NCBI RefSeq assembly: GCF_004768545.1 | Contig: NZ_CP038635.1 | Location: 372,001-436,000, forward strand | Direction of reading: 5' to 3' | Source: Cupriavidus oxalaticus | GTDB lineage: Bacteria > Pseudomonadota > Gammaproteobacteria > Burkholderiales > Burkholderiaceae | DNA: 64,000 bases | Shown here: positions 19,274 to 28,500 of the stretch, piece by piece | Layout of the letters: each line of letters opens with the position of its first letter | How positions within the stretch are numbered: the stretch's first letter is position 1 | Notes under the pieces: model-generated | The model's input: the letters and a program-made list of their open reading frames with translations, nothing else | Told to the model about the DNA's origin: nothing | Database searches by the model: none | Translations under genes and position numbers: made by a program

Positions 19274-19627
19274 ATGCCGAGCCGCCAGCGCCCCCTGATC
19301 CGCCTAGCCGCACTTGCCACCCTTGTCGTGGCCTGCAGCGCCCAGGCGCAGAAGCAGGACGTCCAGGGCGCCGCCGCCGCTGCCATCAACGAGGCAGTCC
19401 AGCAGGGCACCACGCCCTACCGCCCCGACCCGGCCGCGACGCCGGCCAGCATCGAGTCGGCGGAATGCCGTGAGCTCGCCGCCCAGATCGCCACCGCGCC
19501 CAAGCGCGAGTACCGCACCACCGACTCGACCATCGAGACCGCGCAAGGGCGGCAGGTGCCCGAGCTGGAACGCGAGCGCCCGCGCAAGTCGCTGCAGCAG
19601 GCGTACCAGGAGAAGTGCACCCGGTAA
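19274..19627 (+). CDS. Small exported protein, family not recognised
   Basis: A 117-residue protein with a signal peptide (LIRLAALATLVVACSAQA-QK; the VACS segment could also be read as a weak lipobox). The mature part is hydrophilic, with two cysteines (AECRELAAQ and the C-terminal EKCTR), a basic PKREYRTTD segment and an E/R-rich PELERERPRKS stretch. GAGGAG lies eight bases upstream of the ATG. No family recognised; many beta-proteobacterial genomes carry similar short secreted proteins of unknown role. Confidence 0.7.
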   Translation: MPSRQRPLIRLAALATLVVACSAQAQKQDVQGAAAAAINEAVQQGTTPYRPDPAATPASIESAECRELAAQIATAPKREYRTTDSTIETAQGRQVPELERERPRKSLQQAYQEKCTR

Positions 19628-19810
19628 GCCGGTTCCACGGCGGACGGCCGCGCCAGGCGCGGCGTCCGCCCCACGTCGCCACCCACCTCCCGGCGCGGTC
19701 CCGCGCCCGACTCCCTGCCTCCTTGCTCGTTCCCATGCTGCGCCGGCTGCACAAGCGTCGGGCGTCGATGCCCCACGTTTGCGCCCATCCGCCCGCGGCG
19801 CCAACGGTCG

Positions 19811-19829
19811 TTTCACCGCGCCGGTGAAA
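19811..19829. promoter_or_regulatory. Perfect inverted repeat, operator or terminator candidate
   Basis: TTTCACCG-CGC-CGGTGAAA: 8-bp arms, 3-base spacer. It lies 130 bases upstream of the binding-protein gene and has no T-tract, so an operator is more likely than a terminator. Confidence 0.45.
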
Positions 19830-19841
19830 AATACATATGTT

Positions 19842-19857
19842 TCATGGTTATCCATGA
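19842..19857. promoter_or_regulatory. Second inverted repeat, operator candidate
   Basis: TCATGG-TTAT-CCATGA: 6-bp arms, 4-base spacer, twelve bases downstream of the first repeat. The spacing between repeat centres (about 30 bases, close to three helical turns) would suit two bound dimers. Binding protein unknown; the RpiR regulator at 20970-21902 is the nearest candidate. Confidence 0.35.
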
Positions 19858-19958
19858 TGGAACAGTTGTTGCTGATTGCCTAGCATTGGCGATGCGATGG
19901 CGCGTCGCTGACCGCTACCCCGACAACCAAGCTATTCACGCATCCAAGGAGAGCCTGT

Positions 19959-20963
19959 ATGAAAGCAGCAGAAGTCACGCGTCCGTGCGGCGGTTCACCG
20001 ACCCCGCGCCGGTCCGCGGTTGCATCGGCCGCAGCGGCGGCGCTGGTGCTCTGCAGCGGCCCGGCCGGCACGGCGCATGCCGCCGGTGTCGCCGCCGGTG
20101 TCGCCGCCGGTGTCGCCGCCGGTGTCGCCAATTCCGCCGCCAGCCCGACCCTCGGCAAGATCAAGTCGTCAGGCACGATCTCCATCGGCCATCGCACCTC
20201 GTCGATCCCGTTCTCGTACTACGACGCCAACCAGAAGGTCATCGGCTTCTCGCAGGACATCTGCGACCGGGTGATCGATGCGGTGAAGCGCGAGACCGGC
20301 CTGCCGGCGCTGCAGGTGCGCATGGTGCCGGTGACTTCGCAGAACCGGATCTCGCTGGTGCAGAACGGCACCGTCGACCTGGAATGCGGCGTCACCACCA
20401 ACCTGAAGTCGCGCCAGCAGCAGGTGGCGTTCTCGACCACGTTCTTCGTCGCCGGCACGCGGCTGCTGGTGAAGAAAGGCAGCCCGGTGCGCGACTTCGG
20501 CGACCTCTCGGGCAAGGCGGTGGTGACCAATGCCGGCACCACCTCGGAGCGCATACTGCGCCGGCTCAACGACGAGAAGCAGGCCAACATCACCATCCAG
20601 AGCGCCAAGGACTATGGCGAGTCGTTCCTGATCCTGCAGTCAGGGCGCGTGGCCGCGTTCATGATGGACGACGTGCTGCTGTCGGGAGCGCGCACGCTGG
20701 CGCCCAACCCCGCCGACTGGACCGTGGTGGGCACGCCGCAGTCGTTCGAGGCCTATGCGTTCATGCTGCGCAAGGACGATCCCGGCTTCAAGCAGGTGGT
20801 CGACGGCGCCATCGGCGGGCTGATCCGCAGCGGCGAGATCAACAAGCTCTACAGCAAGTGGTTTGCCGCGCCGGTGCCGCCCAAGCAGGTCAATTTCGAG
20901 CTGCAGATGAGCGAGCCTTTGAAGAAGGCCTACGCCAGCCCCAGCGACGAGGCCTTCGAATAA
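19959..20963 (+). CDS. Amino-acid ABC transporter substrate-binding protein (glutamate/aspartate type)
   Basis: A periplasmic receptor of the GltI/SBP_bac_3 class, 334 residues. It has a long N-region and signal peptide, then an AAGV repeat. The family core follows: LGKIKSSGTISIGHRTSSIPFSY, IGFSQDICDRV, QNRISLVQNGTVDLECGVTTN and GKAVVTNAGTTSERIL, ending with IRSGEINKLYSKWF. These closely follow glutamate/aspartate receptors. AAGGAGAG precedes the ATG at 19959. No permease or ATPase gene is adjacent; downstream is a convergent RpiR regulator. It may share a transporter encoded elsewhere. Confidence 0.9.
   Translation: MKAAEVTRPCGGSPTPRRSAVASAAAAALVLCSGPAGTAHAAGVAAGVAAGVAAGVANSAASPTLGKIKSSGTISIGHRTSSIPFSYYDANQKVIGFSQDICDRVIDAVKRETGLPALQVRMVPVTSQNRISLVQNGTVDLECGVTTNLKSRQQQVAFSTTFFVAGTRLLVKKGSPVRDFGDLSGKAVVTNAGTTSERILRRLNDEKQANITIQSAKDYGESFLILQSGRVAAFMMDDVLLSGARTLAPNPADWTVVGTPQSFEAYAFMLRKDDPGFKQVVDGAIGGLIRSGEINKLYSKWFAAPVPPKQVNFELQMSEPLKKAYASPSDEAFE
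20079..20126 (+). repeat. Four perfect 12-bp tandem repeats encoding AAGV
   Basis: GCCGCCGGTGTC is repeated four times without a mismatch, just after the signal-peptide cleavage region, and encodes (Ala-Ala-Gly-Val)4. The units are identical at the DNA level, so copy number may vary between strains without shifting the frame. Confidence 0.9.
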
Positions 20964-20969
20964 TCGTCC

Positions 20970-21902
20970 TCAGCCGCGGCCGGCGGGCACGTAGGCCCCG
21001 GCGCGGTGCAGCTCGCCCTCGGCCTGCTCGAGCGCGCGGATCGCGCCCTTGCCCTTGCGCGCCAGCAACTGCTCGACCAGCGCCTCGACCATGGCCACGC
21101 CGGCCGTGATCGAGGGGAAGAACGACGGGCTCTCGACCGAGAACAGCAGCGTGCAGTCCGCCGCCAGCGCGATCGGCGCCACGGTGCTGTCGGTCAACGC
21201 GATCACCTTGCAGCCGCACTCGCGCGCGGCCGCCGCCACGCGGATGCTTTCCTGCGAATACGGGGCGAAGCTGGCCACCACCACGGCGTCCTTGGGCGCC
21301 AGGCCGCGCAGCTCCATTTCCAGCGTGCCGGCATCGGCGCGGATCAGCTGCACCGAGCTGCGGAACAGCCGGTAGACATAGTGGAAGGTGAACGCGATCG
21401 GGAAGCACGAGCGGAAGCCCGCCACGTGCACGTTCTGCGCTTGCGACAACAGTTCCGCCGCCTGCTGCAGCGTCTTGTCGTTGTTGGCGGCGATCAGGTC
21501 GAGGTTATGGTGCTGCGCGTCGAGCATCTCGCCCAGCATGCGGCTGGCGCTGCTTTCGCGCACCACCTTGCGCGCGCGGCGCGCATAGGGCTGGCTACCG
21601 CCGCGCAGCGCATCGACAAAGAGTTCGCGCAGGCCCTGCCAGCCCTCGAAGCCGAGGTGCTGCGACAGCCGCACCAGCGTGGCGGGCTGCACGCCGGCGC
21701 TGGCGGCGATCTTGCGCATCGACAGCACCGGCACGTCCTGCGGGTGGTCGAGCAGGTAGCGCGCGCCGCTCTGGAACTGCGTGCTCAGGCTCGGGAAGCT
21801 GGCGCGCAGCAACGCCAGCAGCGCGTCGAGGTCGTGGGGCGGCGCCGGCGTGGGACCGGCCTGGGAAGGCTGCGGCGGATGGGTGGGGCTGTCGGACGGC
21901 AT
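20970..21902 (-). CDS. MurR/RpiR-family transcriptional regulator (HTH-SIS)
   Basis: A 310-residue regulator. After a Pro-rich N-terminus comes an HTH_6 domain (about 35-110; VLSMRKIAASAGVQPATLVRLSQHLGFEGW), followed by a SIS phosphosugar-binding domain (about 135-270; AQNVHVAGFRSCFPIAFTF, DAVVVASFAPYSQES, CKVIALTDSTVAPIA). The ATG at 21902 has GGAG with five-base spacing; a GTG two codons earlier is possible. Convergent with the binding-protein gene, gap 6 bases. Such regulators usually sense sugar phosphates or amino-sugar derivatives. The ligand here is unknown. Confidence 0.9.
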   Translation of the reverse strand: MPSDSPTHPPQPSQAGPTPAPPHDLDALLALLRASFPSLSTQFQSGARYLLDHPQDVPVLSMRKIAASAGVQPATLVRLSQHLGFEGWQGLRELFVDALRGGSQPYARRARKVVRESSASRMLGEMLDAQHHNLDLIAANNDKTLQQAAELLSQAQNVHVAGFRSCFPIAFTFHYVYRLFRSSVQLIRADAGTLEMELRGLAPKDAVVVASFAPYSQESIRVAAAARECGCKVIALTDSTVAPIALAADCTLLFSVESPSFFPSITAGVAMVEALVEQLLARKGKGAIRALEQAEGELHRAGAYVPAGRG

Positions 21903-22213
21903 GGGCACTCCGGGTTCGTGGTTGTAACGATTGTTGCACAGCCGCGCACCGGAGCGCCGGGCGGCGGCGCTTGCAGACGACGCGCTGCCACGTCGTCACG
22001 CCGTCACATCGTTACTTCGAAAGCTGGTTAACGTCCGGACACCGCCAAAGCTGTACCCGGGGTTTTTGGCAAGCCCCCCGATTGTCGGATTGCCGCAACG
22101 CTGGCGCACTGTCATCAGAATTTCCTTACCCACTTGAATGGCGGTGACTTACACTCCGCGCCATAACCTCCGGAAATCGGTCAACCGGAACATAATTGGT
22201 ACGGAGCGCGAGC
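21903..22213. other. Divergent intergenic region before the pilin operon
   Basis: 311 bases between rpiR and pilE. The stretch 22015-22210 is AT-richer and should hold the pilin operon promoter. I looked for a sigma-54 -24/-12 element (TGGCAC-N5-TTGC) and found none convincing, and no clear sigma-70 pair either. No RNA gene seen. Confidence 0.4.
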
Positions 22214-22732
22214 ATGGGACATAGAAGCCCTGCAGTGCGACACGGCGGCATGGTCACGCCGCCGTTTCGGGTCAAGGGTCAAATCGGGGCAGGAACAGAC
22301 GCGGCGGGCGCCATGCCGGGCCGCGGCGCGCGCGCGCGCGGCTTCACGCTGGTCGAGCTGATGATCGCCGTCGCGATCATCGCCATCCTGGCCGCCGTCG
22401 CCATCCCCAACTACAGCCGCCATGTGGTGCGATCGCACCGCGCCGCGATCGAGTCGTTCATGCTCGAAGTCTCCGGCGCGCAGGAGCGGTTTCTCGTCGA
22501 CAACCGCGCCTATGCCGCCAATCTCGGCGCGCTAGGCATGTCGGTGCCGTCCGCGCAGAGCACGCGCTACGATGTCACCGTGACTCCCAATGCCGCGCTG
22601 CCGCCGGGCTACAGCATCGTGGCCACGCCCAAGGGCAGCCAGCTGAGCGCCGATACCGGCTGCGGCACGCTGACGCTGACCAGCGCCGGCGCCAGGTCGG
22701 CGTCCGGTGGCGGCACCGATTGCTGGAACTGA
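22214..22732 (+). CDS. pilE: Type IV pilin, PilE-like minor pilin
   Basis: Prepilin with the PilD cleavage/methylation site RG-FTLVELM, Glu5 present, followed by the hydrophobic assembly helix (IAVAIIAILAAVAIPNYSRHVV). The mature part is about 130 residues with a C-terminal disulfide loop (CGTLTL...DCWN). This is first gene of the minor-pilin operon. Start choice: ATG 22214 has GGAG seven bases upstream but implies a long leader of about 43 residues. ATG 22313 gives a normal 9-10 residue leader but lacks a ribosome-binding site. A (GC)6.5 run lies just upstream of the cleavage codons. Confidence 0.85.
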   Translation: MGHRSPAVRHGGMVTPPFRVKGQIGAGTDAAGAMPGRGARARGFTLVELMIAVAIIAILAAVAIPNYSRHVVRSHRAAIESFMLEVSGAQERFLVDNRAYAANLGALGMSVPSAQSTRYDVTVTPNAALPPGYSIVATPKGSQLSADTGCGTLTLTSAGARSASGGGTDCWN

Positions 22733-22734
22733 CC

Positions 22735-23232
22735 ATGGCAGCCACCTACCGGCTTCGCCTGTGCCGCCCGCAGCCGCGGGCGCTGCGCGGCTTCACCCTG
22801 GTCGAACTGATGTGCACGCTGGCCGTGCTGGCGATCCTCGCGTTCGCCGCCGCGCCGTCGTTTGCGTCGCTGATGGCGGGGCAGCGCGTGCGCAGCGCCT
22901 CGCTCGACCTGAGCTCGGCGCTGCTGCTGGCGCGCAGCGAGGCGGTCAAGCGCAACGCCACCGTGACGCTGGCGCCCACCGGTGCGGCCTGGACCGCGGG
23001 CTGGGCCGTCAGCGCCGGCGCGGAGACAGTGCGCACCTTCGGGCCCTACGCCAGCCTCACCATCACCCCCAGCGCCGCCGGGGCGTTGTCGGTCGGCAAC
23101 GACGGCCGGCTTGCCGGCGCGGCAATGCGCTTCGAGATCGCTCCCGCCAATGACACGACGGTCGCGCTGCGCGTGTGCGTGCAGGTCAGCGAGACCGGCC
23201 GCGTTGCCTCTGAAACGGGAGCCTGCACATGA
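22735..23232 (+). CDS. fimT: FimT/GspH-family pseudopilin
   Basis: Minor pilin of 165 residues. A leader of 23 residues is followed by RG-FTLVELMCTLAVLAILAFAAAPSF, with Glu5. The next segment SASLDLSSALLLARSEAVKRNATVTL is the GspH/FimT hallmark. It starts two bases after the pilE stop and its last codons overlap pilV by four bases. It is likely part of the priming complex for pilus assembly with PilV, PilW, PilX and PilY1. The C-terminal region has the usual paired cysteines (LRVCVQVSETG, ETGACT). Confidence 0.88.
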   Translation: MAATYRLRLCRPQPRALRGFTLVELMCTLAVLAILAFAAAPSFASLMAGQRVRSASLDLSSALLLARSEAVKRNATVTLAPTGAAWTAGWAVSAGAETVRTFGPYASLTITPSAAGALSVGNDGRLAGAAMRFEIAPANDTTVALRVCVQVSETGRVASETGACT

Positions 23233-23870
23233 CCCGCATCCTTCCCCACGCCGGCCGCCGCCACGGGCAACGGCCGGCGCGCCTGCCGCGACGCACCGCG
23301 CAGCGTGGCCTGCTGCTGATCGAAGTGCTGGTGGCGGTGGTGATCCTGCTCGCCGCGCTGCTGGGCACGGCGGGACTGGTGGCGCGCTCGGGCCAGAACG
23401 AGATGGAGTCCTACCAGCGCGTGCAGGCGCTCGCGCTGCTGCAGGACATGGCCGCCCGCATCAATGCCAACCGCCAGGTGGCGCAGTGCTATGCCAATGG
23501 CGCCAACGGCGTGCGGCTGGGCACCGGCACAGCCGCGCCGGCGGCCTGCACGCTGGGAACGGCCGCGCAGAACGCCACCGCCAACGGCGACCTGCAGGCA
23601 TGGAACACCGCGCTGCTGGGCAGCGCCGAGATGACGGCCGCGGCCAGCGGCGTGGCGGCGCAGCCGGTCGGCGCCATGATCGGCGCGCGCGGCTGCATCG
23701 ACACCGTCGACGCGGCCGCCAACGTCTACCGCATCACCGTCGCCTGGCAAGGCCTGGCCGCCACCGGCGCCCCCGCGCTCGGCTGCGGCCAGAACCAGTA
23801 CGGCAACGAAGCCTACCGTCGCGCGGTCAGCACGCAGATCCGCATTGGCTCGCTGGGGACCGTGTCATGA
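23229..23870 (+). CDS. pilV: PilV-like minor pilin
   Basis: A 213-residue prepilin: basic leader ending QRG, then LLLIEVLVAVVILLAALLGTAGLVARSGQNEMESYQR. This is the PilV signature, with Glu5 and a following helix. The next segment is rich in Ala and contains LLQDMAARINANR, conserved in PilV. ATGA overlaps at both ends (with fimT and pilW) show strong translational coupling. Exported to the inner membrane, processed by PilD, and placed at the pilus tip with the other minor pilins. Confidence 0.88.
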   Translation: MTRILPHAGRRHGQRPARLPRRTAQRGLLLIEVLVAVVILLAALLGTAGLVARSGQNEMESYQRVQALALLQDMAARINANRQVAQCYANGANGVRLGTGTAAPAACTLGTAAQNATANGDLQAWNTALLGSAEMTAAASGVAAQPVGAMIGARGCIDTVDAAANVYRITVAWQGLAATGAPALGCGQNQYGNEAYRRAVSTQIRIGSLGTVS

Positions 23871-24910
23871 AGCGCCTGCCTCCGCGTATCGCACAAGGCC
23901 GCCGGCTCCAGCGCGGCGTGTCGCTGGTGGAGCTGATGATCGGCATCACCATCGGCCTGCTGATGCTGACTGCGCTGGCCAGTCTCTATTACGCCAACAG
24001 CTTGTCGCGCACCGAGTTCGTCAAGTCGGCCGAGCAGGTGGAGAACGGCCGCTATGCGCTGGAGCAGATCCGGCGCGAGGTGGAACTTGCGGGGTTCTAC
24101 GGGGCAGGCAGCATTGCGCGGGGCGCCACGGTGGCCGGTCCCGCGCTGTGCGCGACAGACCCGGCCGCGCTCGGCTTCGCGGCAGGAGGCACCGTCCCAC
24201 TGCCTCTGGCAGGCTATGCGGCCGGCGTGGTTGCGCCCTGCCTGGCCGACCTTGCCGCCACTTCCGAGGTGCTGGTGGTGCGGCGCGTGTCGACCACGCC
24301 GGTCGCGGCCCCGACGCCGGGCGTGCCTTACCTGCAGGTATCGGCCTGCCCGAACGACACCACTGCCTTTGTCTTCGATGCCAGCGCGGCGGCCGCTTTC
24401 CCGTTGCGCACCAAGGCTTGCGATGCGGCGGTACCGGCAGTGCTGCGCGAAGCGGTGGTGCGCGCGTTCTATCTCGCGCCGTGCGACCGCTGCACCAACG
24501 GCGGCGACGGCATCCCCACGCTGAAGATGGCCGAGCTGGTCAACGGCGCGTTCCAGACGCGTTCGCTGGCGCAGGGCATCCAGGACATGCATGTGGCCTA
24601 CGGCATGGACCTGGACAGCAACGGCTCCGCCGACTGCTACGTGGACGATCCCGGCGCCAACAATGCCGCCGCCTGCCCAATCGTGCCGGGCTACGACTGG
24701 ACCAATGCGCTAACCAACTGGAGCAACGTGACCACCGTGCGCGTAAACCTGCTGGCGCGCACGCTGCGCACCTCTGGCGGCACGGTAGACACGCGCACCT
24801 ACGACCTGGGGCGCGCCGCCGCCAGCGGTCCGTTCAATGACGGCTACAAGCGCCACGTCTACGCCCAGGTGGCGCGGCTGGTCAACGTGGCCGGACTGCG
24901 CGAGCAATGA
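23867..24910 (+). CDS. pilW: PilW-like minor pilin
   Basis: A 347-residue minor pilin. The prepilin segment RG-VSLVELMIGITIGLLMLTALASLYY is followed by the PilW hallmark FVKSAEQVENGRYALEQIRREVELAGFYG. The large C-terminal domain carries several cysteines (ACPNDTT, CDAAVPAV, CDRCTNGGDG) and a late segment TTVRVNLLARTLRTSGG typical of PilW. The start codon overlaps the pilV stop (ATGA). The longer upstream frame is a shadow of pilV/fimT. Confidence 0.9.
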   Translation: MKRLPPRIAQGRRLQRGVSLVELMIGITIGLLMLTALASLYYANSLSRTEFVKSAEQVENGRYALEQIRREVELAGFYGAGSIARGATVAGPALCATDPAALGFAAGGTVPLPLAGYAAGVVAPCLADLAATSEVLVVRRVSTTPVAAPTPGVPYLQVSACPNDTTAFVFDASAAAAFPLRTKACDAAVPAVLREAVVRAFYLAPCDRCTNGGDGIPTLKMAELVNGAFQTRSLAQGIQDMHVAYGMDLDSNGSADCYVDDPGANNAAACPIVPGYDWTNALTNWSNVTTVRVNLLARTLRTSGGTVDTRTYDLGRAAASGPFNDGYKRHVYAQVARLVNVAGLREQ

Positions 24911-25485
24911 TGCGATACCGCGAAGGGCAAGCAATGACGAAGTTATCCGGCCGGCCACTGCGCCGCAGGCAGACGGGCGTCACGCTGGTCGTGACGCTGG
25001 TGTTCATGGTGCTGTTCCTGCTGATCGCCGTGGCGCTGGTCAATTCGGGCCTGGTCAACGTCAAGGTCGCGGCCAACCAGCAGCACACCGCCGAAGCGCG
25101 CGACGTCGCGCAGCAGTCGATCGAGCAGGTGATCTCCGACGACTTCACCAAGGCGCCGGCGGCCATCAGCGTGCCGGTGGATGTCAGTGGAGATGGCAAG
25201 GCCGATTACGTGGCCCAGGTGGCGAAGCCGGAATGCATGGCAAGCAATCCCATCAAGAACGTCGAGCTCGACCTGAAGGATCCCGACGATGTGTCGTGCA
25301 TGATCGGCAGCGGCGTGCAGAACACCGGCATCGTCACGGCCGGCAACAACGCGGGCAATTCGCTGTGCAACGCCACCCAGTGGGACGTAGCCGCCACGGT
25401 CGATGACAGCGCCGGCACCGGCGCCGTGGCAACGGTCCATCAGGGCGTGGCGGTGCGCATGCCGACCGGCTCGGCCTGCCCCTGA
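24907..25485 (+). CDS. pilX: PilX-like minor pilin
   Basis: A 192-residue protein with one N-terminal helix (RQTGVTLVVTLVFMVLFLLIAVALVNSGLVNVKVAANQQHTAEARDVAQQSIEQV). This matches PilX, whose helix lacks the pilin Glu5. The start at 24907 overlaps the pilW stop (ATGA). An internal ATG at 24934 has GAAGGG at good spacing and could be the true start. The mature domain contains KPECMASNPI and a C-terminal Cys. It lies immediately before pilY1, as in other type IV pilus operons. Confidence 0.85.
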   Translation: MMRYREGQAMTKLSGRPLRRRQTGVTLVVTLVFMVLFLLIAVALVNSGLVNVKVAANQQHTAEARDVAQQSIEQVISDDFTKAPAAISVPVDVSGDGKADYVAQVAKPECMASNPIKNVELDLKDPDDVSCMIGSGVQNTGIVTAGNNAGNSLCNATQWDVAATVDDSAGTGAVATVHQGVAVRMPTGSACP

Positions 25486-25533
25486 CCGCACCGGCGTTGC
25501 CACCTATTCACCATTGATCGCACAGGAACCCGG

Positions 25534-28500
25534 ATGACGAGCCCAGCCCGCCGGAATCGGCGCCTTGCCGCCTTCGCCGCAGCCCTGCTTGCCCTGGCCG
25601 GATGGCAGGGCGCGCATGCCGAAGACATCGACCTGTTCACCGGCCTGCAGAGCAATGCCGGTACCAAGCCCAATGTGCTGTTGCTGCTGGACAATGCGTC
25701 CACGTGGAATGCGGCCACGACCATCCGTGGCTGCGATGTCGATGTCGTCAGCGCCAACAACGCCGGCACCGACGTCGGCGCGATCCAGTGCGCACTGTAC
25801 CGCGCGGTGAACACGCTCGCGACCAACCCGCAGCTGGCCGGCAACATCAACATGGGCTTGATGATGTTCGGCACGGGCACCAACCCCGGCGGCAAATTCC
25901 GCTATCCGTCGGCGGCGCCATACACATTGCCGCTGATGGACGCCACCAATGGCGCGCAATTCCTTGAGTACATCAAGAGCATCGACCGCCAGACCGACAA
26001 CTCAAACAATTCCCAGGTGGGTGGGGGCATGCAGGAAGCCTGGGCATTCTTCGGCGGCAGGAAGGGCTTGTCAGGTACGCAGTACACGTCGCCGATCACC
26101 AACCCGTGCCAGAAGAACTTCGTTATCTACATCGCCAACGCGGTCAACAACGGCAAGCCGCAGGACACCGGCACCGAGCCCAAGGACGCGCTTGCCGCGG
26201 CGGGGGCCAGCGCCAAGCAGATGACCCAGCTCAAGCTCGACACGGCGGCCAACAAGTACGAAAGCAACTGGGGAGACGAGTGGGCGCGGTTCATGTACGA
26301 AACCGACGTGAACGGCAATCTCGACAATAACCAGAACATCATCACCTATACGATCGCCATCACGGACGGCAGGAACCCCGACTATGTCGAGTCGACCCGC
26401 AGCATGGCCGACAATGCCGGCGGCAAGCGCTATGTGGTTGACCTGGGCGACGTGGACGCGCTGGTGAAGGCGCTGCTGCAGATCTTCAACGAGATGCAGG
26501 CCGTCAACAACGTGTTCTCCTCGGTGAGCCTGCCGGTCAGCGTGAACGGGCAGGGTTCGTACCTGAACCAGATCTACATCGGCATGTTCCGGCCCGACGC
26601 CACCGCAGCGCCGCGCTGGATGGGCAACCTGAAGCAGTACAAGCTTGGCTACGACAACAAGAACCAGATCGTGGTGCTGGACGCCAACCCCAGCGGCCCC
26701 AACCAGCAGAGTGCGATCAGCAATGCCGGCACGGGTTTCATCTCGCCCAGCGCCAAGAGTTTCTGGACCGCCGAGCCGCCGCTGGGGTTCAGTGGTTCCA
26801 GCTATACCGGCAGCCAGGTAAGCGGCTGGCCTGCCAAGGGGTTCTGGGTCAACAGTCCGTCCGGCGCTGCCGGTGCGCTGGACTCTGCCGACGGCGTGGC
26901 GGGTGTGGTCGGCGGCGATGGCGAAATCGTCGAGAAAGGTGGCGCCGGCGAAATGCTGCGCGCCCAGTTCACCACCGACCAGAGCGGGCGCAAGCTCTAC
27001 ACCTGCGCGTCGGGGGCATGCAGCGGCAAGAATTTGGCTTCGTTCGATACGTCCAACAGCTGGCTGACCGGCACCAGCGGGCAGGCCGCGCTCAATACCA
27101 CGGCCGCCGACGTCAACAACCTGATCAATTGGGTGCGCGGCCGCGACGTGCGGGCACTGGGCGAAAGTTCGGTGGCCGGCGCGGAGTTGCAGAAAGGCCC
27201 GGGGGGCAGCGTTACCATGCGCGGCTCGGTGCATGGCGATGTACTGCATTCGCGCCCGGTGGTGATCAACTATGGCGGCACGACCGGCGTGGTGGTGTTC
27301 TATGGCGCCAACGACGGCGTCTTCCATGCGGTCAATGGCAACCAGACCACCGGCATCGGCGGCATACGTCCGGGCGGGGAGCTGTGGGGCTTCATTGCAC
27401 CGGAGTTCTATGGCAAGCTCGGCCGTCTCTACACCAATACGCCCGAGGTGCAGCTGAGCGGATCGCCCACCGGTGCGGGCGCGAAGCCGCGCGACTATTT
27501 CTTCGATGGCACCACGACGGTGTTCCAGGACCTGCGCGACCCGGCCAAGCCTCGTGTGGTGATCTACCTGACCGCGCGCCGCGGCGGGCGCCTGACCTAC
27601 GCGCTGGACGTCACCGACCCGATGGCGCCGGAATTCCTGTGGAAGGCCGACAGCACCAGCATCGCGGAACTGGGACAGACCTGGTCGCAGCCGCGCGTGA
27701 TCCGCGTCAAGGGGTATGCAAACCCGCTCGTGGTGATGGGCGCCGGCTACGATCCCGCCGAGGATGCCGAGCCGTCCCAGGGTGGCGGCAGTTCGGGACA
27801 AGGGCGTGGCGTGATCGTGTTCGATGCCTTCACGGGCGATGTGGTGCGCGCATGGCTGGCCGACTGCACCGGTCTTTCCGCCACGGTGTGCACGACGCCT
27901 GCCGGCATGAACCGCGCGATCCCGTCCGACGTGGCCGTGGTGGACCGCAACGGTGACGGGCTGGTAGACAAGGGCTATGTCGGCGACGTCGGCGGCAATG
28001 TCTGGCGGCTGGACTTCGAGACGGCGGCCGGCACCGGGTCAGATGCCTGGACGCTGCATAAATTCGCATCCCTGGGCGGCGCGCAGGGCACCAACGATGC
28101 GCGCAAGTTCATGTATCCGCCGGATGTCATCACCACCGGCAACTACGATGCGGTGATGATCGGCAGCGGCGACCGCGAGCATCCGCTGTACACCACCAGC
28201 ACTACGCCGGGCCTGGCCTACAACGTCAGCAACCGCTTCTACATGCTGAAGGACACGACGCTCACCGGCGGGCTGCCGTCGACATGGACGCCGCTGACCG
28301 AGGCCGACCTGTTCAACGCGACTTCGACCGCATACGCCGACACAAGCGCGGGCAAGGGCTTCTACCTCGTGCTGGGCACCGGCGAGAAGGTGGTCAACGC
28401 GCCGCTGACCGTGGCCGGCTACACCTACTTCGGCACCAATCAGCCAAGCGTGCCGAAGTCGGGCGTGTGCTACCCGGACCTGGGCAAGGCGCGCGGCTAT

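Larger units (their letters stand above)
19628..19958. other. Intergenic region upstream of the orphan binding protein
   Basis: 331 bases without a convincing gene. The right half is AT-richer than its surroundings and contains two perfect inverted repeats (19811-19829 and 19842-19857) 100-150 bases before the binding-protein start. It probably holds that gene's promoter. The frames crossing it are GC-rich shadows. Confidence 0.5.

Noticed and set aside
20079..20126. Short tandem repeats considered as a CRISPR array
   Set aside because: Units are 12 bp with no spacers and encode an in-frame AAGV repeat.
22015..22213. Sigma-54 promoter for the pilin operon
   Set aside because: No TGGCAC-N5-TTGC type element could be aligned with correct spacing.
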